Below the pieces are notes generated by a model. That model saw only the letters and a list, made by a program, of their open reading frames with translations, had not been told where the DNA came from and did not search any database. The translations under genes were made by a program, and so were the position numbers. A stretch of DNA of 64,000 bases, taken from NCBI GenBank assembly GCA_031410915.1, contig JANNZY010000037.1:68157-132156 (forward strand), read 5' to 3'. The number at the start of each line of letters is the position of its first letter. Positions within the stretch are counted from its first letter, which is position 1. Positions 25,526 to 34,290 of this stretch are shown here, in pieces. Origin of the DNA: WLMZ01 sp031410915. GTDB taxonomy: Bacteria > Actinomycetota > Acidimicrobiia > Acidimicrobiales > Ilumatobacteraceae.

Positions 25526-26646
25526 CCATGCGTCTCTACGACACGTCGAAGCGTGCCGTCGTCGCGTTCGAGCCAGGTGAGATCGTCACGATGTACACGT
25601 GCGGCATCACGCCGTACGACTCGACCCACCTCGGTCATGCCGCCACGTTTGTCGTCTACGACGTGTTGCAGCGCCGGCTGATCGACCTCGGTCACACTGT
25701 CAAGTGCGTCCGCAACGTCACCGACGTCGACGACCCGTTGTTCGCCAAGGCCCGCCAACTCGGCGTGCACTACCTCGATCTGGCGGCCGGCGAGGAAGCC
25801 CGCTTCGAGCGCGACATGGAGGCGCTCGGCATGTTGCCGATGTACAGCACCCCTCGAGCGTCGTCGGCGATCAGCGACATCCGCGGCTTCATCGGCATGG
25901 TGCTCGAGGCCGGATTTGCCTATCAGGCGGGCGGATCGGTGTATTTCGACGTCTCCAAGTTCCCGAGCTTCGGCTCGGTGTCGAACTATTCGAGAGAGCA
26001 GATGATCGAGTTCGCCCGCGAGCGCGGCGGCAACGTCGACGACCCCAACAAGCGCGACCCCCTCGATTTCGTGCTATGGCACCCGTCCGCAGCGGACGAG
26101 CCGTCGTGGGACACGCTGTGGGGACCCGGTCGGCCGGGCTGGCACATCGAATGCAGTGCGCTGGCCCTGCGCGAGTTGGGCACCACGATCGACCTCCACG
26201 GTGGTGGCAGCGACCTCATCTTTCCCCATCACGAATGCGAGCGGGCGCAGAGCGAGGCCGCGACCGGCGAGCAGTTCGTACGCCACTGGATGCACGGCCC
26301 GATGGTGTCGATGGATGGCAAGAAGATGTCGAAGAGCCTCGGCAACCTGATCTTCGTCGACCGGCTGCGTGAAACGTACGACCCGAGGGCCATCCGCCTC
26401 GCGATCGTCGAGCACCACTATCGCAACGACTGGAGTTGGGACGAGGAACTCATGCCACGTGCGGCAGCTCGACTGGACGCCTGGCTGGCCACCCGCGGCG
26501 GAGCATCGTGCGACGTGATCGACGAGGTTCGCGCTGCACTCGACGACGACCTGGACACGGCGTCCGCGGTGCTCGCGATCGACCGTGCCGCAGCCGATGG
26601 CCATGACGTGTCCGACGCTGCACGCCTGCTCGGCGTGACGATGTGA
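25522..26646 (+). CDS. mshC: Cysteine:GlcN-Ins ligase MshC (mycothiol synthesis)
   Basis: MshC joins cysteine to GlcN-inositol with ATP, the third step of mycothiol synthesis; the fold is that of cysteinyl-tRNA synthetase. The 374-residue product has TMYTCGITPYDSTHLGHAAT (the GITPYD version marks MshC rather than CysS, where GPTVYD is usual), NVTDVDDPLFAKAR, GWHIECSALALRELG with the zinc-site Cys, and KKMSKSLGN. It lacks the anticodon domain of CysS, as expected. About 30 N-terminal residues of typical MshC are missing. TTG 25522 is preferred because AGAAGGA lies eight bases before; an ATG occurs six bases later. It overlaps npdG and the downstream acyltransferase. Confidence 0.88.
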   Translation: MTMRLYDTSKRAVVAFEPGEIVTMYTCGITPYDSTHLGHAATFVVYDVLQRRLIDLGHTVKCVRNVTDVDDPLFAKARQLGVHYLDLAAGEEARFERDMEALGMLPMYSTPRASSAISDIRGFIGMVLEAGFAYQAGGSVYFDVSKFPSFGSVSNYSREQMIEFARERGGNVDDPNKRDPLDFVLWHPSAADEPSWDTLWGPGRPGWHIECSALALRELGTTIDLHGGGSDLIFPHHECERAQSEAATGEQFVRHWMHGPMVSMDGKKMSKSLGNLIFVDRLRETYDPRAIRLAIVEHHYRNDWSWDEELMPRAAARLDAWLATRGGASCDVIDEVRAALDDDLDTASAVLAIDRAAADGHDVSDAARLLGVTM

Positions 26647-27533
26647 CCACCGAACGTCGGCACGCTGCCGTTACCCAGAATTCATGCGAACGCCTTCCGT
26701 CTCGCCCCGATGTGCGGCCGGGGTGGTTTACTATGCGCACTGTGCCGTCCTCACCGACAACCAACAGGGCTTCGGCCGGCGGTGCGAGCGCGATCCAGCG
26801 ACGTACCCGCCGCGTCGTCCGCCCGATCGCGACCCGCCTGTGGACGTTCGACCTGCAGGGATTCGAGCGCTTGCCGGCGGACGGGCCGGCGATCCTGTGC
26901 CCGAACCACGTCAGCTTCCTGGACAGTGCGTTCTTGATGCTCCACGTCGGTCGAAACATCAGCTTCGTCGGCAAGGCCGAGTACATGGACTCGTGGAAGA
27001 CGAAGTTCCTCTTCCCGGCGATGGGCATGATCCCCATCGATCGCAGCGGTGGCGACAAGAGCAGCGCTGCACTCGACACGGCCGAGGGTGTGCTGCGCCG
27101 CGGCGAACTGTTCGGCATCTTTCCCGAAGGCACCCGGAGCCGCGACGGCTACCTGTACAAGGGTCACACCGGCGCCGCCCGCCTCGCGTTGCGCGTCGGC
27201 TGCCCGATCTACCCGGTGGGCGTGATCGGTACCCGCGAGATCCAGCCGCCGGACGCCAAGCTGCCCAAGATCCGCAAGACCGCGACGATCAAGATCGGCA
27301 GGCCGATCAAGGTCGACAAGTACCTCAACCGCGCCGACGACCATCTCGTGCTGCGCCAGATCACCGACGAGTTGATGTTCGAGATCCGTGAGCTGACCGG
27401 CCAGGAGTATCGCAACGTCTACGCGACGAAGAAGGCCGAGAGCCTGCCTGCCGACACCGCGCGCATTGCCCACGTCCACGACGACCCGGCGGAAACTGCA
27501 CCCCTGATGCAGACAGTGGGCGCAGGCTCGTAA
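26643..27533 (+). CDS. 1-acylglycerol-3-phosphate acyltransferase (PlsC-type)
   Basis: A membrane-associated acyltransferase of the PlsC/LPLAT family, which acylates lysophosphatidic acid to phosphatidic acid. Family blocks seen: NHVSFLDSAFLM (catalytic HxxxxD as HVSFLD), GMIPIDRSGG, FPEGTRSRDGYLYKGHTGAA and a YPVGVIGT block. There is no clear transmembrane helix. GTG 26643 overlaps the mshC stop (GTGA); ATG 26733 is an alternative start that removes a 30-residue polar segment lacking family similarity. Acyl specificity is unknown. Confidence 0.85.
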   Translation: MTTERRHAAVTQNSCERLPSRPDVRPGWFTMRTVPSSPTTNRASAGGASAIQRRTRRVVRPIATRLWTFDLQGFERLPADGPAILCPNHVSFLDSAFLMLHVGRNISFVGKAEYMDSWKTKFLFPAMGMIPIDRSGGDKSSAALDTAEGVLRRGELFGIFPEGTRSRDGYLYKGHTGAARLALRVGCPIYPVGVIGTREIQPPDAKLPKIRKTATIKIGRPIKVDKYLNRADDHLVLRQITDELMFEIRELTGQEYRNVYATKKAESLPADTARIAHVHDDPAETAPLMQTVGAGS

Positions 27534-27586
27534 CGGCTCATCGCGGTCGGTACCTTCACGGCACCGACAGTGAAATGGAGCCTCCG

Positions 27587-30010
27587 ATGCGCGCTACTGA
27601 GTTCGCCACCGCCGCGGTCGCGGTCACATCCGCAGGCCGTGACACGGCCCCTCGCCGGGCACGGTCGCCCCGATCGCCAATGGTGGTCGGTCGTGCCGAC
27701 GATCCGGCCGAGCGCCAGGCAGATTGCATCGCCGCGGCAGCCGTGCGTGACGCCTCCGTGGTGATGCGCCGGTTCGCGTCCGGCGGGGCCGCGGCCGCGG
27801 GCGCGTCCGGCGGTCCGGTCGACTCGTCAGTGCACGACGCGATCCAGCGGTCCCGCGGCGGTGGCCGGCGTGCTGACGCCCGAGTGCAGCGATCGGTGGA
27901 GTCCGTCGTCGGTGCGCCGCTCGGCGATGTGCGGGTCCACACCGACTCGACAGCGGATCAGCTGTCGCAATCGTTGGGCGCGACGGCGTTCACCATTGGC
28001 AGCGACGTGTACTTCCGCAACGGCGCGTATCGGCCGGCCAGCACCGCCGGTCGCGAGCTGATCAGCCACGAGTTGGCTCACGTCGCCCAGAACTCGGCGG
28101 GGCCAGGCAGCCGCATCCGTCGCAAGCTGGACGGCTCGAAGGCCGCGCTCGTCGACAACGGTGGCAAGGCGTCGGCGGCCAGCCGCATCGTGCGCGGTAC
28201 GTACGCGAAGATCCTGACCGAGCTCGGCAACTACGAGGCGCAGGAACGCACGGTCGTGCGCAAGAAGCGGCTGGATCCGGCGACGCGGACGAAGATGGAC
28301 CGCGCCCTCGCCCGGCTGGAGACGCTCGTCGCCAATTGGCTGCGCGAGAACCCACCGCTCGACGCCGTGGCTGCGAAGAAGAAGTCGGACGCCTTCTCCG
28401 GGATGAGCGACGCGAAGCGGGCAGCGAACCCACTCGACACCGGAGCCAAGGATGCCCGCAGCCACGCGCTGGCCATGTTGCGGCCGCGTCTCGCCGAAGA
28501 GCGGCGTGAACTGGCCCGTCCCGACTATCTCGCCCGGCAGTCCTTCAACGACCGCAACGTCAAGGTCGTCACCGACGACCTCTTCGGTGGCGGCGTCAAC
28601 CGGCTCGACTACGTCGAACATGGCGCGGACAACAGCAAGGGCGTGTTCATGCAGGATCGTGGATGGAACATGGCGGCGCACGGCACGGCCGGCAGTGTGA
28701 TGGGCATTCCCGAGCTGGACACCAATGCCGGTGCTCGTGCCGTGGCGATGTCGCGGCTGGCCGAACTGTTCGACGCATCAGAGATCGCCCGCACCGACTT
28801 CGCCACGCACAGCAGCGACACCGACTCCAAGACCAGCAAGCTCGCTGCGAAGCGCACCAAGTTCGGCACGCGCCAGGCGCTCGCTCCGGGCGAGGAGGCC
28901 GCCGAGCTCAGCAAGAGTGGCGACATCGTGGCTTCACCCAAAGACGTGCGGCGTGAGGGACAGGCCACGCTCCACGATCCGGTGTTGCAACGTTCGCTGA
29001 ACGTGATCCAGATCATCGATGCCATCGCCGGGCAGCTCGACCGGCACTGGCACAACTACTACATCGCCACCGCCGGTGGCAAGGTCACGGGCGTCGTCGG
29101 CATCGACCTCGACATGGCCTTCGCCGTCGACCATCGCAGCGTCGACCCCAAGGTGATCGACGCTCGCGGCGAACACATCAACTCGGCCCACTTCGTCGGC
29201 ATGCCTGCACTCGCCGACGCCGCATTCCGGACCAAGGTGCTGGCCATCAGCCCGGAAGCGGTGCGGACCGCGCTGCGCGGCCTGCTGACCGATGCCGAGA
29301 TCGACTCCACACTCGTGCGCTACCGGCTGGTCCAGGACGCGTTGCGAAACATCGATTCCACGAACGTGATCGGCGAATGGAACAGCGCTACCGCCGGCCG
29401 CCAGGTCGACAGTGCGACGAGCTATCTCGGCAAGATGCGCGAGGGGATGGTCGTCAACACGTTCGAAGCGCCAGCGTTGCGCATCGTGCACGAGTGCTTC
29501 ATGGCGCTCGGATTCACCAAAGCCTTCAACATGGCCAAGGCGCTGGTCGAAAAGACGCTGGGAGAGAGAGTGCTCTCCAACGCGCTCACCCCCGGGCAGG
29601 GGATGAGTGTCGTGCAGGGCTTGGAGCGCTACCTCACCACCGACGCGCGGGTCACCCGAGTGCTGCAGCTCCACCGTGAACAGGTGGCGTCGGCGCAGGC
29701 GCAGCTCGACCAGATCGCTGCGGCACGTGGTGACGTCGCCGGGCGCGAGAAGGCCATTGCTGATGCACGCGCGAACGCCACCCCCGAGGCCACGATTGCC
29801 GAGATGGAGAAGGCGCTCGCCGAGCTGCGCCGATCCCAGATCCTGCTCGACGGCGCCGAGTTCGTGCGCGAGTTCGCCGCATACACGGACGGCTTCGACC
29901 GGCGCTGCGACCTGCTGATCGCGTCGGCACTGAACCGCCAGATCGCGTTGGTCACCGGAGCACGGCCCGCGCTGCGCCGACCCCTGCCACCAGTGCCGTC
30001 CGCCGTGTAA
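27587..30010 (+). CDS. DUF4157 (eCIS core) protein with kinase-like middle domain and coiled-coil C-terminus
   Basis: An 807-residue protein with three parts. Residues 38-170 are DUF4157, the domain that marks cargo/effectors of extracellular contractile injection systems: DDPAERQAD, SVESVVGAPLGDVRVHTDST, TAFTIGSDVYFRNGAY, and a HELAH metallopeptidase-like motif at 161-165. Residues 320-515 look like an atypical protein/lipid kinase: a glycine-containing loop (DYVEHGADNSKGVF), NAGARAVAMSRLAELF, a DRHWHN catalytic-loop-like motif at 485-490, and GIDLDMAF at 505-512 as the metal-binding DFG counterpart. Residues 690-760 form a coiled coil. Neither signal peptide nor membrane segment is present. 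The start is ATG 27587 because ATGGAG lies six bases before; an in-frame ATG at 27575 is possible. No injection-system structural genes are in the window. Confidence 0.85.
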   Translation: MRATEFATAAVAVTSAGRDTAPRRARSPRSPMVVGRADDPAERQADCIAAAAVRDASVVMRRFASGGAAAAGASGGPVDSSVHDAIQRSRGGGRRADARVQRSVESVVGAPLGDVRVHTDSTADQLSQSLGATAFTIGSDVYFRNGAYRPASTAGRELISHELAHVAQNSAGPGSRIRRKLDGSKAALVDNGGKASAASRIVRGTYAKILTELGNYEAQERTVVRKKRLDPATRTKMDRALARLETLVANWLRENPPLDAVAAKKKSDAFSGMSDAKRAANPLDTGAKDARSHALAMLRPRLAEERRELARPDYLARQSFNDRNVKVVTDDLFGGGVNRLDYVEHGADNSKGVFMQDRGWNMAAHGTAGSVMGIPELDTNAGARAVAMSRLAELFDASEIARTDFATHSSDTDSKTSKLAAKRTKFGTRQALAPGEEAAELSKSGDIVASPKDVRREGQATLHDPVLQRSLNVIQIIDAIAGQLDRHWHNYYIATAGGKVTGVVGIDLDMAFAVDHRSVDPKVIDARGEHINSAHFVGMPALADAAFRTKVLAISPEAVRTALRGLLTDAEIDSTLVRYRLVQDALRNIDSTNVIGEWNSATAGRQVDSATSYLGKMREGMVVNTFEAPALRIVHECFMALGFTKAFNMAKALVEKTLGERVLSNALTPGQGMSVVQGLERYLTTDARVTRVLQLHREQVASAQAQLDQIAAARGDVAGREKAIADARANATPEATIAEMEKALAELRRSQILLDGAEFVREFAAYTDGFDRRCDLLIASALNRQIALVTGARPALRRPLPPVPSAV

Positions 30011-30038
30011 ACGACGCAGTCACGGGGGAGGTGTCTCC

Positions 30039-30044
30039 TACACT
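30039..30044 (+). promoter_or_regulatory. TACACT -10-like element before thrS
   Basis: TACACT lies ten bases before the thrS ATG at 30055; a start about seven bases downstream leaves a leader of about three bases. CAGTCA at 30017-30022 is a weak -35 at 16-base spacing. A GGGGGAGG run at 30024-30031 is too far from the ATG to serve as its ribosome site. No T-box-like leader is present. Confidence 0.35.
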
Positions 30045-30054
30045 GGTGCTCCCT

Positions 30055-32049
30055 ATGACAGACATCCTGATCACCCTTCCCGACGGTTCGCAGCGCGCCT
30101 TTGCCGAGGGCAGCACTGCGACCGACGTGGCAGCGTCGATCGGGTCGCGTCTCGCCAAGGCCGCGGTCGCAGCCACGGTCGACGGCGACGAAGTGGACTT
30201 GACGGCGCCCGTGCCCGACGGCGCGCAGGTGGCCATCATCACCGACTCGACCGAACAAGGCCGTCATGTGTTGCGTCACTCCACGTCGCACGTCATGGCC
30301 CAAGCTGTGACGCAGCTGTTCCCCGGCGCGAAGTACTCCATCGGCCCGGCCATCGTCGACGGCTTCTACTATGACTTCGAGCTGCCCGAGAACAAGACGT
30401 TCAGCGAAGACGACCTCGTCGCGGTCGAGGCCCGGATGCGTGAGATCATCGCCGCCGACCAGCCGTTCACACGCAGCGAGATGAGCATCGACGATGCGGT
30501 CGCGTTGTTCGCCGACCAGCCGTACAAGGTCGAGATCATCGAGCGCGTCCGCGCCCTTGGCGAGGTCGTGCCCGACGACGAGGACGAAGACGCCGTGGTT
30601 GACACCGGCGAGGTCGGCGTTGGTGGCACCGTCAGTGTGTACCGCAACACCCCCGATTTCGTCGACATGTGTCGTGGCCCCCACGTACCCAGCACCGGCC
30701 GGCTCGGCCACTTCGTGCTGATGAAGGTGGCCGGCGCCTACTGGCGCGGCAACGAGAAGGGCCCGATGCTGCAACGCATCTACGGCACGGCCTGGGAATC
30801 GAAGGCCGCGCTGGAGGAACACCTCCACCGTCTGGAGGAGGCCGAAAAGCGCGACCATCGCAAGCTCGCCACCGAACTGGATCTGCTCAGCTTCCCGCAG
30901 GAGCTGGGCGGCGGCCTCGCAGTGTGGCACCCGAAGGGTGCCATCGTCCGCAAGCAGATGGAGGACTACAGCCGCGCTCGCCACCAAGCCGGCGGCTACC
31001 AGTTCGTCTACACACCTCACCTCACCAACGGCAAGTTGTTCGAGACGAGCGGTCACCTTGCCTGGTACAAGGACGGCATGTACCCGCCGATGGAGATGGA
31101 CAACGGCACGTACTACATGAAGCCAATGAACTGCCCGATGCACTGCCTCATCTTCCGCAGTCGCCAGCGCAGCTACCGCGAGCTGCCGCTGCGCCTCTTC
31201 GAACTCGGCACCGTGTACCGCTACGAGCGGGCGGGCACCTTGCACGGGCTGATGCGCATCCGTGGCTTCACGCAGGACGACAGCCACATCTACTGCACCG
31301 AGGATCAGATGGAGGACGAGATCGCGTCCCTGCTCGACTTCGTGCTCTCGGTGCTGCGCGCGTTCGGGTTCACCGACTTCACGTTCAACCTCAGCACGCG
31401 CGACCTGAAGAAGTCGGTCGGCTCGGACGAGATCTGGGACAAGGCCACTGAGGCGCTGCGCGGCGCGCTCGTTCGTCACGGCCTCGACTTCAAGATCAAG
31501 CACGGCGACGCCGCGTTCTACGGCCCGAAGATCGACATCGACGTGAAGGACGCGATCGGCCGCAGCTGGCAGCTGAGCACCATCCAGGCCGACTTCAACC
31601 ACCCCGAGCGCTTCGAGTTGGAGTACGTCGGCAACGACAACGCCCGGCACCGGCCGATCATGTTGCACCGTGCGTTGTTCGGGTCGCTGGAGCGCTTCTT
31701 CGGCGTGCTCATCGAGCACTTCGCGGGCGCATTCCCGGCCTGGCTGGCACCTGTGCAGGCGCGCATCCTGCCGGTTGCGACCGCACACGAGGCCTATGCC
31801 CACGAGGTCGCCCAGATCTTGCGCGACCAGGCCTTCCGGGTGGACGTCGTCGAGGCCAACGACCAACTCGGCAAGCGCATCCGCGCCGGCAAGCTGGAGA
31901 AGCTGCCGTACATCCTCGTCGTCGGTGACGACGACGTGGCCGTGAACACACTGGGCGTCAATCCACGAGGGGGCGAGGTGGAGCGCGGCGTCGGCATCGA
32001 CGAGTTCGTCAAGCGCCTCGCCGCCGAAGTCGCCGACGTGCCGGTCTGA
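30055..32049 (+). CDS. thrS: Threonyl-tRNA synthetase
   Basis: Charges tRNA-Thr. The 664-residue product contains the N-terminal TGS domain (ITLPDGSQRAFAEGSTATDV), the editing SAD domain (RHSTSHVMAQAVTQLFPGAK, with the Y..D and CRGPHVP segments), the class II core (MKPMNCPMHCLIF with the zinc-ligand Cys, RYERAGTLHGLMRIRGFTQD, PMLQRIYGTAW), and the C-terminal anticodon-binding domain (ARILPVATAHEAYAHEVAQI). All expected domains are present. ATG 30055 gives the standard short start; GTG codons at 30031 and 30046 are in frame. It begins the thrS-HIT-phosphatidylinositol locus known from mycobacteria. Confidence 0.97.
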   Translation: MTDILITLPDGSQRAFAEGSTATDVAASIGSRLAKAAVAATVDGDEVDLTAPVPDGAQVAIITDSTEQGRHVLRHSTSHVMAQAVTQLFPGAKYSIGPAIVDGFYYDFELPENKTFSEDDLVAVEARMREIIAADQPFTRSEMSIDDAVALFADQPYKVEIIERVRALGEVVPDDEDEDAVVDTGEVGVGGTVSVYRNTPDFVDMCRGPHVPSTGRLGHFVLMKVAGAYWRGNEKGPMLQRIYGTAWESKAALEEHLHRLEEAEKRDHRKLATELDLLSFPQELGGGLAVWHPKGAIVRKQMEDYSRARHQAGGYQFVYTPHLTNGKLFETSGHLAWYKDGMYPPMEMDNGTYYMKPMNCPMHCLIFRSRQRSYRELPLRLFELGTVYRYERAGTLHGLMRIRGFTQDDSHIYCTEDQMEDEIASLLDFVLSVLRAFGFTDFTFNLSTRDLKKSVGSDEIWDKATEALRGALVRHGLDFKIKHGDAAFYGPKIDIDVKDAIGRSWQLSTIQADFNHPERFELEYVGNDNARHRPIMLHRALFGSLERFFGVLIEHFAGAFPAWLAPVQARILPVATAHEAYAHEVAQILRDQAFRVDVVEANDQLGKRIRAGKLEKLPYILVVGDDDVAVNTLGVNPRGGEVERGVGIDEFVKRLAAEVADVPV

Positions 32050-32076
32050 CCAGCGGTCAACGACGCGTCCACTGCG

Positions 32077-32637
32077 ATGACACCACTCGAACACCTGTGG
32101 AACGGATGGCGGGCCACGTACGTGCAGACCGGTGGCGCCGCCGGCGGCGTGACCACGGATGACCGCCGCAGCGTCTTCACCCGCATCCTCGAATCCGGAC
32201 TCAGCGACGTCGACGCCCACATCGTGCACCGCGGTGCGCTCACGTTCGTGATCATGAACGCCTACCCCTACAGCATCGGCCACATGCTGGTGCTGCCCTA
32301 CCGCGAGATCGGCGACCTGGAATCCTTGACTCCGGCCGAGCACACCGAGGTCTGGTCCACGGTCACCGATGCCGTGCGCGCGGTGAAGGCCGCGATGAAG
32401 CCCGGCGGGGTCAACGTCGGGCTCAACCTCGGCGAGCCGGCGGGGGGCAGTGTACGTGAGCACCTGCACGTGCACGTCGTGCCGCGTTGGAACGGCGACG
32501 CCAACTTCATGACCGCGACTGCGAACACGCGCACGTTGCCAGAGCGCCTTCCCGACACGGCGGCCAAACTGCGCGCTGCTTGGCCGGCAGCGTCGGCCCG
32601 TAGCCTGGACGGCGATGCCCGAGCAGCCGTTGACTGA
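32077..32637 (+). CDS. HIT-family nucleotide hydrolase/phosphorylase
   Basis: A 186-residue HIT protein. HIT enzymes hydrolyse or phosphorolyse dinucleoside polyphosphates such as Ap4A through a histidine triad. The triad is seen as REHLHVHVVPRWNGDANFM, with FVIMNAYPYSIGHMLVLPYR as the nucleotide-binding beta strands. This is the same type that follows thrS in mycobacteria (Rv2613c, an Ap4A phosphorylase), so Ap4A is the likely substrate by synteny. It begins 27 bases after thrS and its last 23 bases overlap the start of the next gene. Confidence 0.92.
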   Translation: MTPLEHLWNGWRATYVQTGGAAGGVTTDDRRSVFTRILESGLSDVDAHIVHRGALTFVIMNAYPYSIGHMLVLPYREIGDLESLTPAEHTEVWSTVTDAVRAVKAAMKPGGVNVGLNLGEPAGGSVREHLHVHVVPRWNGDANFMTATANTRTLPERLPDTAAKLRAAWPAASARSLDGDARAAVD

Positions 32638-33133
32638 CGACCACGAGATCCGCGACGCACTGCCCGACGATCTCAACGCGAGTGATTTCGTCGGGCCGTA
32701 CCAGTTCCCGGATAACAGCCGTCGGCGCATCCCCGGTGCGATCTACGTCGCGTTCGCGCTGATCTGCTTCGTGCTGTGGCTCACGCACCGCAACGGACAG
32801 CCGGTGCTCGTCAATGACGGCATGCTCGCCGCCGCGATCCTGCTCGGTGCCTTCGGCATCTTCTGCCTCACGTCCGGCTGGCGGATGCAGGTCGACGAGA
32901 AGCAGGCGCTCGTGGCCGCCACCGGTGCGGTCGGTTTCGCCGTCGGCCATGCGTCCGCGCAGCAGGTGTGGCGCGGGCTGCGCAGCCGCCCGACCTGGCG
33001 CGTGTTGTGCTACTCCAGCGAGAACCCGCCGCGTCGACGTGGCCTGGTCCTGGTCGACGCGGTCGACGGGCAGGTCATCCAACACCTCGTGCAAGACAAC
33101 CCGGAGACGGACTGGCAAGAACCAAGCGACTGA
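32615..33133 (+). CDS. Two-helix membrane protein of unknown function
   Basis: A 172-residue protein that I cannot assign. It has a short polar N-terminus, two predicted membrane helices (IPGAIYVAFALICFVLWLTH, and GMLAAAILLGAFGIFCLTSG, roughly residues 40-59 and 70-89), then a cytoplasmic-looking domain with VWRGLRSRPTWRVLCYSSEN and GLVLVDAVDGQVIQHLVQDN. ATG 32615 overlaps the HIT gene by 23 bases, and codon use matches the neighbours. It sits where pgsA directly follows the HIT gene in mycobacteria, so it is an insertion in that locus. Confidence 0.75.
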   Translation: MPEQPLTDDHEIRDALPDDLNASDFVGPYQFPDNSRRRIPGAIYVAFALICFVLWLTHRNGQPVLVNDGMLAAAILLGAFGIFCLTSGWRMQVDEKQALVAATGAVGFAVGHASAQQVWRGLRSRPTWRVLCYSSENPPRRRGLVLVDAVDGQVIQHLVQDNPETDWQEPSD

Positions 33134-33145
33134 TCGCGCTCGCCG

Positions 33146-34198
33146 TCAGGCCGGCTGCACCTGTGGCGTTGGAGGCGGCAACGGTAGCGAGGACGCGGCC
33201 TCGGCGTCGACGGTGATCGGCGGTGGCAGGTCGTCGGTCTCGTTCGCGTCGATCGACGCGACCTCGTGCTCGTCTGCGGTCCCCATGCCGAGCGAGGCAA
33301 TGGCGTCGCTGGACGCGAGTTGCTCGGCCACCTGTTCGACGGCCGCAAGCGCAGCAGCCTGGGCGGTCTGCTGTGCAGCGAGGGCCGCCGCAGCCTCGGC
33401 TTCCAGGATCGCGGCGTGGTCCAGTGGCGCGATGCCGATGCGGGCGCCGGCACGCAGGTAGACGCGAGCAGCGAATTCGAACCAGGTCTCGCGAGTGGAG
33501 CGAGCGGCACCGAGGCGGAGACGCTCCAGGGTGATCTCCTCGGTGATCAGGTACCCGGGGATGGTGCGCTTCGGGCCGATACGGTCGCGGCGGACACCGA
33601 CGGTGGGGATGCCCACGTCATACACCGTGCGGCCGTCGGGCGAGATCGCCAGACCGGTGTAGGTGGCACCCTCCTCGCCACCGTCGTACTGGATCAGAAA
33701 GCCCTCGGCGTGCCGGCCGGGGCGCACATCGGCATCAGCGCAGCGGTGGAACAAGTTGACGAGTCGCGGCCTGTGCCCGGTGATGGTGCGGATCTTGCCC
33801 AGCTTGACGTGCAACGCGATCTGAATCGCAACGTCCTCGCAACGCACCAGCTGTTCGGCGCGCAGCATGCGTTGGGTGTCGCTGACGCAGTGGTGACAGG
33901 TCCAGGCCTCCCAGACGCGCAGAAAGGCACGATCGTCGACAGTCTGATCGGAGATGTGGGTGCGACAAAAGGGGCGGTTGCAGTGACGGCAGCTGCCGGT
34001 GGCGGCGACGCCACATTCGCAGACGGCGGGGCTCGGAGCATTGGAGGGCACCGCCAGGCGCGCGCGGTGGTCGGTCCAGCTGCGTCCGTTCCAGTATCGC
34101 AGTCCACCCGTGTCATGCGGATCCGGGTACCAACCCGACGGCCGCCCACCGTTGGTGAGCCCACGACCTTGGGTCAGGATTGCTCGCTTACTCGACAT
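33146..34198 (-). CDS. DUF2510 protein with zinc-binding cysteine cluster
   Basis: A 350-residue protein, function unknown. It begins with a DUF2510 motif (GWYPDPHDTGGLRYWNGRSW then TDH), common in actinobacterial membrane or secreted proteins. It continues with a dense Cys/His cluster from about residue 60 to 105 (CECG, CRHCNRPFCRTH, CHHC), which resembles a B-box or treble-clef zinc site. A 100-residue domain (QIALHVKLGKIRTITGHRPR, TYTGLAISPDGRTVYDVG) and an alanine/glutamate-rich coiled region finish it. No membrane helix is present. GGAGG precedes ATG 34198. It converges on the upstream membrane-protein gene with 12 bases between stops. Confidence 0.75.
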   Translation of the reverse strand: MSSKRAILTQGRGLTNGGRPSGWYPDPHDTGGLRYWNGRSWTDHRARLAVPSNAPSPAVCECGVAATGSCRHCNRPFCRTHISDQTVDDRAFLRVWEAWTCHHCVSDTQRMLRAEQLVRCEDVAIQIALHVKLGKIRTITGHRPRLVNLFHRCADADVRPGRHAEGFLIQYDGGEEGATYTGLAISPDGRTVYDVGIPTVGVRRDRIGPKRTIPGYLITEEITLERLRLGAARSTRETWFEFAARVYLRAGARIGIAPLDHAAILEAEAAAALAAQQTAQAAALAAVEQVAEQLASSDAIASLGMGTADEHEVASIDANETDDLPPPITVDAEAASSLPLPPPTPQVQPA

Positions 34199-34223
34199 CG
34201 ACCACCTCCGTCGGGGTGCCCAA

Positions 34224-34251
34224 ATGATAACGACCCGGCCGTTTCCGTCCA
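34224..34251 (-). promoter_or_regulatory. Candidate promoter TGGACG-N16-TATCAT for the DUF2510 gene
   Basis: On the minus strand, TGGACG (34251-34246) and TATCAT (34229-34224) are 16 bases apart, about 25 bases before the ATG at 34198, with a GGAGG ribosome site between. This fits a housekeeping promoter with a short leader. Confidence 0.5.
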
Positions 34252-34290
34252 GGCACTGCGCTGAATCTTAATTCCACCACGTTCCGCCGA

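Noticed and set aside
27747..28090. HELAH motif of the DUF4157 protein as proof of an active protease
   Set aside because: The motif fits a metallopeptidase core, but DUF4157 domains are not generally shown to be active and no third ligand was identified, so activity was not claimed.
29629..32730. Open frame of 1033 codons on the minus strand opposite the DUF4157 end, thrS and the HIT gene
   Set aside because: Spans three genes that are certain on the plus strand and shows no motif; an expected high-GC shadow.
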